Positions 35,968 through 45,252 are shown, counted from the stretch's first letter. The stretch: 64,000 nt of DNA from Rhizobium favelukesii (GCF_000577275.2 NZ_HG916855.1:1488001-1552000), one strand, 5' to 3'. The notes: generated by a model not told the origin, from the letters alone. Translations and numbers: made by a program.

Positions 35968-36846
35968 CTAGAGGTCCTTTCGAAGTCTTGGATCGAGCAT
36001 GTCCCTGAGACCGTCGCCGACCATTTGCAGCGACAGCACGGAGAAGATGATGGCAAAGCCCGGGAAATAGGTCATCCAGTCGGCCTGGCCGATATATTGG
36101 CGTCCGGCTGCGATCATGGTTCCCCAGGTCGGGATTTCGGGGCTGACGCCGAGGCCGAGGAAGGAAAGTCCGGCTTCGGCAAGCATGGCGCTGGCAAACA
36201 GGAAGGTGCCCTGCACAAGGATCGGCGACAACAGATTGCGCAGCACGTGCCGCGTCATGATGTGGAAGGTGGAAATGCCGAGTGCCTGCGCCGCCTCGAC
36301 GTAGGGCAATTCGCGGATCACCAGCGTCGAGGCGCGAACGATGCGCGCCAGCCGAGGCGAGTAGACAATTGAGAGCGCAACGATGACCGTTGTGAGCGAC
36401 GGTCCAAGCGCTGCGACCAGCGCGATCGCCAGGAGAATGTCAGGAAAGGCCATCATCGCGTCGATCAGCCGGGCAATCGGCGTGTCGAGCTTCTGAAAGA
36501 AGCCGGCAAGCAAGCCGAGCGTCACGCCAATCAATGCGGAGAGCACGACGACGGCAGCGCCCACCAGCAGTGAGAGCCGCCCGGCATAGATGGTGCGTGA
36601 GAACACATCACGGCCGAATTCGTCGGTGCCGAACCAGAACAGTTCACTCGGCGGCTTGAGCCGGTTGACGATCGATAGCTTCGATGGCGAATACGGCGCG
36701 ATCCAGGGCGCGAGGGCTGCCAACAGCACAAAGATGACCAACACGATCACGCCGGCGGCGACTGTCTTGCGTTTCAGCAGGCGGCGAAGAAATTTGCTGC
36801 GCTCGCTGGCGGCGGGTTTATCGGTGGTGGTTACGATATCGGCCAT
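35968..36846 (-). CDS. Oligopeptide-type ABC transporter permease (DppC-like)
   Basis: This is the membrane subunit of a peptide-type importer, 292 aa, with an N-terminal extension, six helices and the pattern FWFGTDEFGRDVFSRTIYAG typical of DppC/OppC. The EAA loop region reads ELPYVEAAQALGISTFHIMT. Its start overlaps the preceding permease stop (TGATG). The amidohydrolase gene follows at once, so the imported compound is probably its substrate. Confidence 0.93.
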   Translation of the reverse strand: MADIVTTTDKPAASERSKFLRRLLKRKTVAAGVIVLVIFVLLAALAPWIAPYSPSKLSIVNRLKPPSELFWFGTDEFGRDVFSRTIYAGRLSLLVGAAVVVLSALIGVTLGLLAGFFQKLDTPIARLIDAMMAFPDILLAIALVAALGPSLTTVIVALSIVYSPRLARIVRASTLVIRELPYVEAAQALGISTFHIMTRHVLRNLLSPILVQGTFLFASAMLAEAGLSFLGLGVSPEIPTWGTMIAAGRQYIGQADWMTYFPGFAIIFSVLSLQMVGDGLRDMLDPRLRKDL

Positions 36847-37787
36847 CAGTAGCGCACCCTTGGATCGACCAGCAGATAGAGCATGTCGATCGCGAAATTG
36901 ATGAGGACATAGAGGCCGGCAATGACGAGCAATGCGCCTTGGATGACGGGATAGTCGCGTCGCAGTACGGCAGAGACGACGAGATTGCCGACGCCTGGGA
37001 GGCCAAACACGGTTTCCGTTACGACGGCGCCGGAGATCAGCACGGCAGCGGTCAGGCCGATGACCGTCAGGATAGGGATCAGCGCGTTTTTCAGGGCATG
37101 CTTGAGGACGACCCGGCGCTCGACAAGCCCTTTGGCGCGTGCCGTGCGAATGTAGTCGTCGCCGAGCACGTCAAGCATCGAGGCACGGGTAAAGCGTAGG
37201 ATCAGTGCCGAGGAAACGAGGCCGAGCGCAACGGCAGGCAATGTCAGGTGTTGCATGCGCTCAAAGAAGGAAGCGCCAGGCCCGCCATAGCCCGAGACGG
37301 GAAATATGTTCAGCCGTACGGCGAAGAATTGCATGAGAATGAGGCCGAGCCAAAAGCTTGGGATGCTGGCCGCCAGCATGGCGATTGTCGTCGACATCTG
37401 ATCGATGAACGACCCGCGCCTATAGGCAGCATAAATGCCGATCGGCAGTGCGATGACGCTGGCAATCAGCAGCGAGAAGATTGTCAGGAAGACGGTAGGC
37501 TCCGCGCGCTCGAGAAGCGCTGACGTCACCGGCATATTAAGGAAGATCGACTGGCCGAGATCGCCTCTCAGCAGTTGTCCAATATAAAAGAAGTACTGGA
37601 CGACGATCGACTGGTCGAGGCCGAGGCGGGCGCGCAGTTCAGCAACGTCCTGTGCCGTCGCATCGGGACCGAGCATGACGGCGGCAGGATCGCCCGGCGT
37701 CACGCGAACGATCACGAAGACAATCGTAACGACGAGGAACATCACCACGATCATGCCGAGAAGGCGCTGGAGGATGTAGCGTATCAT
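36846..37787 (-). CDS. Oligopeptide-type ABC transporter permease (DppB-like)
   Basis: The 313-aa permease begins MIRYILQRLLGMIVVMFLVV, the standard DppB N-terminus, from ATG 37787; an upstream in-frame start is less likely. It has IVFVIVRVTPGDPAAVMLGP, RLGLDQSIVVQYFFYI and the EAA loop DDYIRTARAKGLVERRVVLK. It pairs with the DppC-like gene downstream and follows the binding-protein gene by 79 bp. Confidence 0.93.
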   Translation of the reverse strand: MIRYILQRLLGMIVVMFLVVTIVFVIVRVTPGDPAAVMLGPDATAQDVAELRARLGLDQSIVVQYFFYIGQLLRGDLGQSIFLNMPVTSALLERAEPTVFLTIFSLLIASVIALPIGIYAAYRRGSFIDQMSTTIAMLAASIPSFWLGLILMQFFAVRLNIFPVSGYGGPGASFFERMQHLTLPAVALGLVSSALILRFTRASMLDVLGDDYIRTARAKGLVERRVVLKHALKNALIPILTVIGLTAAVLISGAVVTETVFGLPGVGNLVVSAVLRRDYPVIQGALLVIAGLYVLINFAIDMLYLLVDPRVRY

Positions 37788-37866
37788 GGAAAGCGGCTCC
37801 TGTATCCACACAGGGCGAAATCATGGACGGATGCCGGCCTCAAACCGGCAACCGCAGTGCTCGCAC

Positions 37867-39393
37867 TCACTTCTTGATCGACGCGTTCCAGAAATATGGC
37901 CAGGGGGCGGGATCAACGCCCTTAAGTTTCGTCGAGATGGCCGAAACGGCGTTGAAATCGCCGATCTTCATGAACGGCACTTCGTCATACATGGCCTGCT
38001 GGACGTTGGCCCAGAGCTCGATGCGCTTCTTTGGATCAACCTCGGTGGTGAAGGCATCGACGACGCTCTTGCGCTCGGGCGTGTCCCACCATCCCGGCGA
38101 ACTGGGAGACAAGGAGCCGATCAGTGCTGGTTCTGGCAGGAACGGACTGTGGCTGATGTAGATGTCCCAGAGCGCCTTGTCGGTGCGGCGCTGCGTCAGC
38201 GTTGCCCAGTCGACCACCTGCAGGTCGACCGTGAAGCCGGCAAGCTTGAGGTATTCGGCCGCGACCTGGGCCATCTTATAATGGAATTCGTACTGGCGGC
38301 TCGTCAGGATGCGGATTGGCTCACCGTTGTAGCCGGCCTTTTTGGCAGTTGTGGCCGCCCCTTCCGGATCCGCAATATTGTAGTTGCCAGCCACGCCTGC
38401 ATTCGTGCTCCAGGCGAAGTTGCGCGGGTAGATGTTGCCGTCAGGTGCGTAGAAATCCGTGCCACCGAAGGCGGCGGCCATCATGTCTTCCATGCTGAGC
38501 GCCTGACGGATCGCCTTGCGCATCGCGACGTTCTTGGTGAGACCCGCGGCCGTATTGAAGACGAAGACCGGATAGCCGAACGGTTTCAGGACGAGCGGCT
38601 GCGTCGCCGTTGACGACTTGAGCTTGTCATAGGATTCAACCGGCAGCGAGTCGACGTAGTCGTATTGGCCGGAAACCGCCGCCTCGACGCGGGTGTTTGC
38701 GTCTGGCACGGGCACGAAGCGGATCTCGTCGAGATATTGATGGCGGGCGCCGCCGTAGCCATCGCTGTCGCCGGAGCGCGGCTTGTAGTCATTGAAGCGG
38801 ACGAGCTGGATATATTGGTCTGCCTTGCGTTCCTTCAGCATATAGGGGCCGGTGCCGATGAAGTCGGTCATCGTATCGGCCTGCTTTTCGGCCGGAATGA
38901 TGATCGCGGCGGAGTTGTTAAAGGCAAGCAGCGAGGCCAGCGGCGCGTAGGGCTGCTTCAGCTTGATGACGACCGTCGCCGGATCGCCAGCCGCGATCGA
39001 CAAGATGAAGGCGCCCGCTTGCTTGCCGCGCGAGGCAAGCTTGACCCACCTGTTGAGGGACGCAACGACATCCTCCGAGGTCATGTCGCTGCCGTCGTGG
39101 AACTTGATACCGGTGCGAAGCTTGATCGTATAGGTCTTGCCGTCGGCGCTAACGTCGGGAAGGCTTTCAGCCAAAAGCGGCGTCACCGCCCACTTCTTGT
39201 CGAACGTGTAGAGCGTTTCGAAGATATGCTGCGTGACGATGCCGACGAGGTCGGCCGTCGACGTCATCGGATCGAGCGTCGGTGGCTCGCCGATGGTTGC
39301 GACATTGATCACGCCGCCCTTTTCTTGTGCCAGCAGATAGGATGGTGTTGCGACCAACGCGGTGGCGACAAGGAATGCGAGTTTCATTCTCAT
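37867..39393 (-). CDS. Oligopeptide-type ABC transporter, periplasmic binding protein
   Basis: This is a family-5 solute-binding protein (DppA/OppA-like) of 508 aa. ATG 39393 has GGGAGA about 5 bases upstream and starts a Sec signal (MRMKLAFLVATALVATPSYL, cleavage near LAQ). The mature part has GEPPTLDPMTSTADLVGIVT, ESLPDVSADGKTYTIKLRTG and KFHDGSDMTSEDVVASLNRW, all diagnostic. It is the first gene of the operon running to ridA. A perfect CTTTTATAAAAG palindrome lies upstream at 39436-39447. Confidence 0.93.
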   Translation of the reverse strand: MRMKLAFLVATALVATPSYLLAQEKGGVINVATIGEPPTLDPMTSTADLVGIVTQHIFETLYTFDKKWAVTPLLAESLPDVSADGKTYTIKLRTGIKFHDGSDMTSEDVVASLNRWVKLASRGKQAGAFILSIAAGDPATVVIKLKQPYAPLASLLAFNNSAAIIIPAEKQADTMTDFIGTGPYMLKERKADQYIQLVRFNDYKPRSGDSDGYGGARHQYLDEIRFVPVPDANTRVEAAVSGQYDYVDSLPVESYDKLKSSTATQPLVLKPFGYPVFVFNTAAGLTKNVAMRKAIRQALSMEDMMAAAFGGTDFYAPDGNIYPRNFAWSTNAGVAGNYNIADPEGAATTAKKAGYNGEPIRILTSRQYEFHYKMAQVAAEYLKLAGFTVDLQVVDWATLTQRRTDKALWDIYISHSPFLPEPALIGSLSPSSPGWWDTPERKSVVDAFTTEVDPKKRIELWANVQQAMYDEVPFMKIGDFNAVSAISTKLKGVDPAPWPYFWNASIKK

Positions 39394-39601
39394 GCTTTTC
39401 TCCCGGTTTTTGTTCCACAATTATGTTATATGCGCTTTTATAAAAGAATACATGGAGCGCCGCCGGTGTCAATGGCAGGGCACCGCACGAAAAAATGCCG
39501 CTGCCCCAAATCGGCTCCTAGGTATCCAAGCCTCATGACGTCGCTGATGAATTGGCTGACGTTGCGTTGGTCGCCGCGATGGCTGAAGCAGCGGCCGCCT
39601 T

Positions 39602-41119
39602 AGCTCGACTTTGTACAAAATCGGTGGTGATTTCGGGGGCATCTGAGCAGCCCTGGGTGAATCAATTCGCCGCAGGGTCCCGGCCTTGCGCCATTCGTTT
39701 GATCGGATTCGAACGAATGGATGAGCGAACAACATGATTGTAGCCGTGAGCCGGGAGACGCGGTCCCCCACATCCTTCGCAAATGGCTGTCGCCGTTTCG
39801 TTTCTGGTTTACCGCGCCAAGCTGGGAGCATCTGCTGGTCCTGGTGATGGGTGCGCTCCTTTCGCCTGGCAAGCGAACGGTGACGGCCTGCCTGCGCATC
39901 ACCGGACGCGCGGAGGTAAGTAATTTTGCCGCCTATCATCAACTCCTCAACCGAGCCCGCTGGAACCCTCGCACGTTGGCGGCCCGTCTGCTGTCCATCA
40001 TTGTTGCCCGGCTCGTGCCCGAGGGCCCTGTCGTGATTGGCATGGATGATACAATCGAACGGCGTTGGGGCCAACGCATCGCCGCGCGTGGAATTTATCG
40101 TGACCCGGTGCGCTCCAGCCATGGCCACTTTGTCAAAGCCAGCGGCTTGAGATGGTTGAGCTTCATGGTTCTTTCACCTGTCCCATGGGCAAAATGTATT
40201 AAAGCCCTGCCGGTGCTGACGATCCTGTGTCCCTCTGAGCGCCATGATCAGAAGAAGGGCCGAAAGCACAAGCTGCTGACTGATTGGGCAAGGCAAGGCG
40301 TCTTGCAGCTTTGCCGCTGGCTGCCGGGCCGCGAAATCATCTTTGTCGGCGATAGCAGCTTTGCCGTTCATACACTGGCTGCGGCTCTTCCCGACACGGC
40401 CACTCTCATCACGCGGTTGCGTCTGGATGCCAGTCTCTTTGCTCCACCAGATCAACGGCACGAACATACGCTCGGGCGACCGGCGCAAAAAGGCAGGCCA
40501 TTGCCGAAACTGAAAACGCTCCTCAAAGACGCAAAGACCGAGTGGCAGCGCATCGTCGCATCGTCCTGGTACGGCAAGCAAACCGACAAAACCCTTGATG
40601 TCACATCAGGAACCGGCCTCTGGTATCGGCGTGGAACGCCCCCAAGACCAATTCGCTGGGTTCTCGTTCGCGATCCATCAGGCCGTCGTGAACCCCAGGC
40701 GTTCATGAGCACCAACGTCAACCTTGAGCCCGCTCAGATCATTGCCTATTTCGTTCGGCGCTGGCAGATCGAGGTCACCTTCGCCGAAACGCGAGCGCAT
40801 CTTGGCGTGGAAACCCAACGGCAGTGGAACGACAAAGCCATCATGCGCACGACCCCGTCGCTGCTGGCGCTCTACAGCCTCGTCACACTCTGGGCATGCG
40901 ATCTGCTCGGTCATGGCGTCCTTCCCTATGCCGCCGCCTGGTACAAGAAAACAGAGTTCACCTTCTCCGATGCCATCGGTGCGGTTCGCATGATCCTGTG
41001 GGATCAGGATATTTATCGACAGCACCCGCCAGACCCGGACATTCCTGAAACTCAACCAAGCCGCCTCAAGCGGATGACACAAGCACTTTGCTTCGCTGCA
41101 TAATGTACAAAGTCGAGCT
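39602..41119 (+). mobile_element. IS701-like insertion sequence
   Basis: The element is bounded by perfect 16-bp terminal inverted repeats, AGCTCGACTTTGTACA at 39602-39617 and its complement at 41104-41119, and encodes one transposase. Total length is about 1518 bp. The flanking 4-bp sequences do not match, so no target duplication is evident. It lies between the peptide-uptake operon and the biotin carboxylase/pxp operon. Confidence 0.85.
39721..41103 (+). CDS. IS701-type DDE transposase
   Basis: The 460-aa transposase has a DDE superfamily (DDE_5-like) catalytic core: Asp in VVIGMDDTIERRWG, Asp in IIFVGDSSFAV and Glu in RWQIEVTFAETRAHLG. The N-terminal region (SFRFWFTAP-like, GKRTVTACLRITGRAEVSNF, YHQLLNRARW) is characteristic of this IS group. 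The frame is complete with no stop, and both inverted repeats are present, so the element may still be active. Confidence 0.9.
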   Translation: MSEQHDCSREPGDAVPHILRKWLSPFRFWFTAPSWEHLLVLVMGALLSPGKRTVTACLRITGRAEVSNFAAYHQLLNRARWNPRTLAARLLSIIVARLVPEGPVVIGMDDTIERRWGQRIAARGIYRDPVRSSHGHFVKASGLRWLSFMVLSPVPWAKCIKALPVLTILCPSERHDQKKGRKHKLLTDWARQGVLQLCRWLPGREIIFVGDSSFAVHTLAAALPDTATLITRLRLDASLFAPPDQRHEHTLGRPAQKGRPLPKLKTLLKDAKTEWQRIVASSWYGKQTDKTLDVTSGTGLWYRRGTPPRPIRWVLVRDPSGRREPQAFMSTNVNLEPAQIIAYFVRRWQIEVTFAETRAHLGVETQRQWNDKAIMRTTPSLLALYSLVTLWACDLLGHGVLPYAAAWYKKTEFTFSDAIGAVRMILWDQDIYRQHPPDPDIPETQPSRLKRMTQALCFAA

Positions 41120-41251
41120 GAGATGGCGTCCATATAAACTTTGTCTGCCCCCATCACCGCAAATCGCATGGTAGTTCTCGATCGAGAATGAAGACCCGTC
41201 GTCGGAGGATGACTTCCTGCACGGGCTAGCGAGCGATGTCGGTGTCAGGAT

Positions 41252-41695
41252 ATGAATCTGGAAAAGATCAAAAAACTGATTGAATTTGTCGGGCGATCGT
41301 CCGTTTCCGAACTCAACGTCACGGAAGGCGGCGCAACAGTTCGGATCACTAAGAGCGTCGCGCGCCGTGTCGAGTTCGCTGATGCCGCGCCTGCAGCAAA
41401 GGCTCCCGAACAAACCATCGGGTCAGTCCCTGCGGGGCAAGATCAGCCCGCAGACGGCACCGGTCATGTCGTTCGAGCTCCGTCGGCTGGTGTCTTTCAC
41501 CGTGGCCCCGACCCGTTGTCCTCGCCTCTTGTCGAGGTCGGCATGCTCGTCGAAAAGGGACAGGGCCTCTGCATCATCGAGGCAATGAAGGTTTTCAATA
41601 CCATCCCGGCAACACATGCCGGTGAGATCACCAAGATCGTCGTCGCCGATGGGGACGATGTCGATGTCGGCCAGGCCCTATTCGAGATCAGGTAA
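41252..41695 (+). CDS. Biotin carboxyl carrier protein (AccB-like)
   Basis: The 147-aa carrier has a short N-terminal helix (MNLEKIKKLIEFVGRSSVSE), a linker, and a C-terminal biotinyl domain with the biotin-acceptor K113 in EAMKVFNTIPA. It passes carboxyl groups from the biotin carboxylase encoded next to it to a carboxyltransferase. It is the first gene of an operon with accC- and pxp-like genes, so it probably serves these and not fatty-acid synthesis. The right end of the IS701-like element is only 132 bp upstream, so the promoter may be altered or supplied by it. Confidence 0.88.
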   Translation: MNLEKIKKLIEFVGRSSVSELNVTEGGATVRITKSVARRVEFADAAPAAKAPEQTIGSVPAGQDQPADGTGHVVRAPSAGVFHRGPDPLSSPLVEVGMLVEKGQGLCIIEAMKVFNTIPATHAGEITKIVVADGDDVDVGQALFEIR

Positions 41696-41696
41696 T

Positions 41697-43082
41697 ATGA
41701 GCGCAGTTGCTAGTCTCAAAGCTCCGTTTTTTGACTCCGTGTTGATCGCCAACCGTGGGGAGATCGCGCTGCGCATCCAACGCGCATGTCGCCAGCTTGG
41801 TCTTCGATCAATCATGGTCTGTTCAGAAGCCGATCGTGACGCACCGTACCGTGAAACCGCCGACGAATTCGTCTGCATTGGCCCGAGCCCCGCTGCTCAG
41901 AGCTACCTCAATCGGGATGCAGTGCTGGCAGCGGCAGTCACGACGGGCGCCGGCGCAATTCATCCGGGCTATGGCTTCCTGTCGGAAAACGCGGCGTTTG
42001 CAGACGCCGTGGAAGCGTTGGGACTAACCTTTATCGGGCCGCGAGCGAGCGAAATTCGAATGATGGGCGACAAGATCGCCGCCAAGCAGGCCATGATGGC
42101 CGCGGGCGTCCCCTGTGTACCCGGTCCAGACACCGCCCTTAGCGAAGACCTAGCCGAGGTCGCGAACGTTGCTGAAACAATTGGTTATCCGGTTATTGTC
42201 AAAGCGGCCGGCGGCGGTGGCGGGCGTGGGATGCGCGTCGTTTCCTCGGCCCATGAGCTTGCCGGCGCGGTCATCGTGACACGCGAGGAAGCACGGCGCG
42301 CCTTCGGCAAGCCAGAGCTTTATATCGAAAAGTTCCTGCAGCATCCCAGACACGTGGAAATCCAGGTCCTCTGCGACAATTATGGCCAGGGAATTTGGCT
42401 TGGCGCTCGCGACTGCTCGATGCAGCGTCGCCATCAGAAAGTGATCGAAGAGGCTCCGGCCCCGTCAATACCGGCTGATGTGGTTGCAAGAATTGGAGAT
42501 CGGTGCGTTGCCGCCTGCAAGCAGATTGGCTATCGCGGCGTTGGAACCTTCGAGTTCCTCTATGAAGACAATGAATTCTATTTCATCGAAATGAATACGC
42601 GCCTTCAGGTCGAGCATCCCGTCACCGAGATGACATCAGGCATAGATATCGTGCGTGAGCAATTGCGCGTGGCACAGGGATACCAATTGGAGCTGTCCCA
42701 GGCCGATGTTGGCTGTTTTGGCCACTCACTCGAATGCCGCATCAATGCCGAAGATCCATTCACATTCGCGGCCTCGCCGGGGCTCATTTCGGCGATTTCC
42801 TTACCGGGCGGACCAGGTGTTCGCGTCGATACGCATGTCGGGCCCGGATACAAGGTGCCACCACAATACGATTCCATGATCGCGAAACTCATTGTGCATG
42901 CGCCGACAAGAGACCAGGCGATCACCCGCATGCGCGTTGCGTTGTCGGAGATGCGGGTTGAGGGCATTGCCACGAACATCGCCTTGCACCGTGCGATCTT
43001 TGAGGACCCTTCATTTTGCAGGGGCGGAACTGACATTCACCATTTGGAAAAATGGCTTGCCGAACGGAGGGCAGCCTCGTGA
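41697..43082 (+). CDS. Biotin carboxylase (AccC-like)
   Basis: This enzyme uses ATP to carboxylate biotin on the carrier protein. It has 461 aa from ATG 41697, 1 bp after the carrier gene stop. The N-terminal domain reads SVLIANRGEIALRIQRACRQ; ATP-grasp motifs are AAGGGGGRGMRVV, YIEKFLQHPRHVEIQVL and MNTRLQVEHPVTEM. The C-terminal biotin-carboxylase domain is present. A dedicated copy inside a pxpBCA-like operon suggests a biotin-dependent step on the operon's substrate. Confidence 0.93.
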   Translation: MSAVASLKAPFFDSVLIANRGEIALRIQRACRQLGLRSIMVCSEADRDAPYRETADEFVCIGPSPAAQSYLNRDAVLAAAVTTGAGAIHPGYGFLSENAAFADAVEALGLTFIGPRASEIRMMGDKIAAKQAMMAAGVPCVPGPDTALSEDLAEVANVAETIGYPVIVKAAGGGGGRGMRVVSSAHELAGAVIVTREEARRAFGKPELYIEKFLQHPRHVEIQVLCDNYGQGIWLGARDCSMQRRHQKVIEEAPAPSIPADVVARIGDRCVAACKQIGYRGVGTFEFLYEDNEFYFIEMNTRLQVEHPVTEMTSGIDIVREQLRVAQGYQLELSQADVGCFGHSLECRINAEDPFTFAASPGLISAISLPGGPGVRVDTHVGPGYKVPPQYDSMIAKLIVHAPTRDQAITRMRVALSEMRVEGIATNIALHRAIFEDPSFCRGGTDIHHLEKWLAERRAAS

Positions 43083-43525
43083 AGTCGCGCGTTAAACAGT
43101 GCAGAATTCCTATCTTCAGCGAACTGGAGACGCTGGAAAGCATCTCGGAATGCCTGGCGATAAACGGTGTCGAGACGATCGAAATCACCACACTCGATGG
43201 CTCGGTGCGGATTACGTCGTCAGGCGGCATCCGAAAACACCAAGAGCAAGCAGCCGGGCCGGCCACGCCAGCGCTTCTTTCGCAGACAGTGATCGCGCGC
43301 GCGCCGATCGCTGGTGTCTTTCTTCCCGCCCACCCAGACCACACGGCCAACGAGATCAGCAGCGGCGATAGTGTCGAGGCGGGTCAGCTTGTCGGCTTCG
43401 TTCGGGTTGGTCCCGTTCTCGTTGCCGTCCGGGCCGAGGGACGTGCAGAGGTCGCGAAGCTTGACCAAAATGGCGGCAGCCTCGTTGGTTACGGCGACGT
43501 TTTGATTTGCCACAGGGGGGCATAG
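43079..43525 (+). CDS. Biotinyl-like carrier protein lacking the acceptor lysine
   Basis: The 148-aa protein has the layout of a biotin carrier: an N-terminal helix region (FSELETLESISECLAINGVE) and a C-terminal lipoyl/biotinyl-like barrel (ARAPIAGVFLP, SSGDSVEAGQLVGFVRVGPV). Where EAMK should occur, the sequence runs VRVGPVLVAVRAEGRAEVAK, so the biotin-acceptor motif is missing. The start is GTG 43079, which overlaps the accC-type stop and has GGAGG at 43067-43071. It may be a structural or regulatory partner of the true carrier, or a decayed duplicate. Confidence 0.75.
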   Translation: MKSRVKQCRIPIFSELETLESISECLAINGVETIEITTLDGSVRITSSGGIRKHQEQAAGPATPALLSQTVIARAPIAGVFLPAHPDHTANEISSGDSVEAGQLVGFVRVGPVLVAVRAEGRAEVAKLDQNGGSLVGYGDVLICHRGA

Positions 43526-43526
43526 T

Positions 43527-44231
43527 TTGAGTGTCAAAACCGTACAGTTGTCGGCGCCTGCGACCCGGTCGCCCAGCCAGCGCCCGCCCAAGATCTCATG
43601 TATTGGCACACGCAGCTATTTGATCGAAGCGCCAGGCGATTTCGATCTCGCCGCGCAACGCAGGATATGGGCTCTCAGCAAAGCCCTGGCTAACAGCGAG
43701 GATTATGCCGAGCTCATACCCGGCATGACCAATCTCCTGGTCGTGCTCAAGAACACTCCGTCCGATCCAGCGCTCGTTGTTCAACGCCTCACGGATCAAT
43801 GGGACTGCGCCGGTGAACTCGACCTGGTGGGCAAGACCATTGAGATTCCGACCATCTACGGCGGCGAACACGCAATCGATCTTCCTGCGCTTTGCGGCTA
43901 TTGCGGGCTTTCCGCCAAGGAGATCGTCACGCTCCACGCGCAGCCGATCTACACCGTCTTTTCCGTGGGAAGTGCCCCGGGGTTCGGATACCTGCATGGC
44001 CTTGATCCGCGCATCTGCATGCCCCGCAAATCCGTGCCTTCGCTGAAGATGCTCAAAGGGATGGTCACGATTGGCGGGATGCAGACCGGGGTTGCTGTTC
44101 TCACCGGCCCGAACGGCTGGAATTCGATCGGTTTTGCCGACATTACCGTCTTCGACCCGATGGCGGAATCTCCGGCAATCATGGCGCCCGGCGATCGTGT
44201 TCGCTTTGTTCCGGAAAGGATCGAGCTGTGA
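43527..44231 (+). CDS. pxpB: PxpB/KipI family subunit (5-oxoprolinase-like)
   Basis: The 234-aa protein is of the allophanate-hydrolase subunit 1/KipI family, which forms the ATP-dependent 5-oxoprolinase with PxpC and PxpA. Family features are EIPTIYGGEHAIDLPALC, GLSAKEIVTLHAQPIYTVF, PGFGYLHGLDPRICMPRKS and IGGMQTGVAVL before a final GDRVRFVP. The usual GGGQTGIYP and GFMPGFPYL are altered to GGMQTGVAV and GSAPGFGYL. The start is TTG 43527 with GGGGGG upstream. It overlaps pxpC by 4 bp. The substrate may not be 5-oxoproline. Confidence 0.85.
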   Translation: MSVKTVQLSAPATRSPSQRPPKISCIGTRSYLIEAPGDFDLAAQRRIWALSKALANSEDYAELIPGMTNLLVVLKNTPSDPALVVQRLTDQWDCAGELDLVGKTIEIPTIYGGEHAIDLPALCGYCGLSAKEIVTLHAQPIYTVFSVGSAPGFGYLHGLDPRICMPRKSVPSLKMLKGMVTIGGMQTGVAVLTGPNGWNSIGFADITVFDPMAESPAIMAPGDRVRFVPERIEL

Positions 44232-45226
44232 TCAACGTTCTCACAACAGGCCCGTTGAACACCGTTCAGGATCTTGGCCGTTTTGGTTTTCGCAACATTG
44301 GCGTAACGGCAAGTGGTGCCATGGACTCGGTGGCAACCAGGATTGGGAACCTGCTCGTCGGCAATGCCGAGGATGCTGCGTCCATTGAAATCCAGACGTT
44401 TCCATTCAAGATCTCTTTCGATCGGCCGACGGTTTTTGCGATCACTGGTGCCGACTGCCGTGCAACCTTGGACGGCATCGACTTGCCACCATGGTGGGTG
44501 CAGCAAGCCAACGGCGGCCAGACATTGGAACTTTCGATGCCGTTGCGCAACGCACGTGCCTACGTGTCTTTCGCTGGCGGCATAGACGTCCCCGTCGTAA
44601 TGGGCTCCCGGAGCACCTCGTTACGGGGCGCCTTCGGAGGATTTGCAGGTCGTTTCCTGCAGAACGGAGATAATATCGCCGTCGTTCCCACCGAGGTTCC
44701 TCAAATCCCGCTTGGAGGCTTTGGGGTGGTGCCCCCTGCGAAAGCCTTGGCGGAATTTTTCCCCGTCGACGAGGATGGACAACTGTTGTTGCGTGCCATC
44801 CCGGCCGGTGAACACGATCTGTTCGGTCAAGACTGCGAACGATTCTGGATCCAGGCCTGGAAGATCACGTCTCAAAGCGATCGCACCGGGTATCGCCTGT
44901 CTGGCGAGCCGTTAAAGCCCGACCGACCAATCGAGATGAGATCTCATGGGGTCGTTCCAGGCGTGGTCCAGGTACCTCCGCGAGGTGAACCCATCGTGCA
45001 GATGAGTGACGCAAACACTGCTGGCGGCTACCCCAAGATAGCCGGCGTCATCGAAGTCGACCTCTGGCGGCTCGCACAAGCGAGAATTGGAAGCCGCATA
45101 CGGTTCGTGCGATCGACTGTTGAAGAGGCGCTGGCGGCCGAGCACGCGCTTGAGGCCTACCTCAACCAAGTCACGAAAATCGCTCCCGTGGTTGCCGCGG
45201 CGCTGATCAACATCACACGGCGATAG
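44228..45226 (+). CDS. pxpC: PxpC/KipA family subunit (biotin-dependent carboxyltransferase type)
   Basis: The 332-aa protein is of the allophanate-hydrolase subunit 2/KipA family: GPLNTVQDLGRFGFRNIGVT, SGAMDSVATRIGNLLVGN, YVSFAGGIDVPVVMGSRSTS and, near the end, GGYPKIAGVIEVDLWRLAQ. It starts at GTG 44228, overlapping pxpB. Together PxpB and PxpC form the module shared with urea carboxylase, where biotin-bound carboxylate is transferred to an amide, which fits the biotin carboxylase genes upstream. Confidence 0.9.
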   Translation: MINVLTTGPLNTVQDLGRFGFRNIGVTASGAMDSVATRIGNLLVGNAEDAASIEIQTFPFKISFDRPTVFAITGADCRATLDGIDLPPWWVQQANGGQTLELSMPLRNARAYVSFAGGIDVPVVMGSRSTSLRGAFGGFAGRFLQNGDNIAVVPTEVPQIPLGGFGVVPPAKALAEFFPVDEDGQLLLRAIPAGEHDLFGQDCERFWIQAWKITSQSDRTGYRLSGEPLKPDRPIEMRSHGVVPGVVQVPPRGEPIVQMSDANTAGGYPKIAGVIEVDLWRLAQARIGSRIRFVRSTVEEALAAEHALEAYLNQVTKIAPVVAAALINITRR

Positions 45227-45252
45227 ACATCAATTGCAGCGAGGACTTCAAG

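Noticed and set aside
38665..39603. 312-codon plus-strand frame opposite the DppA-like gene
   Set aside because: It is an antisense shadow that runs into the IS boundary; no motif or start signal.
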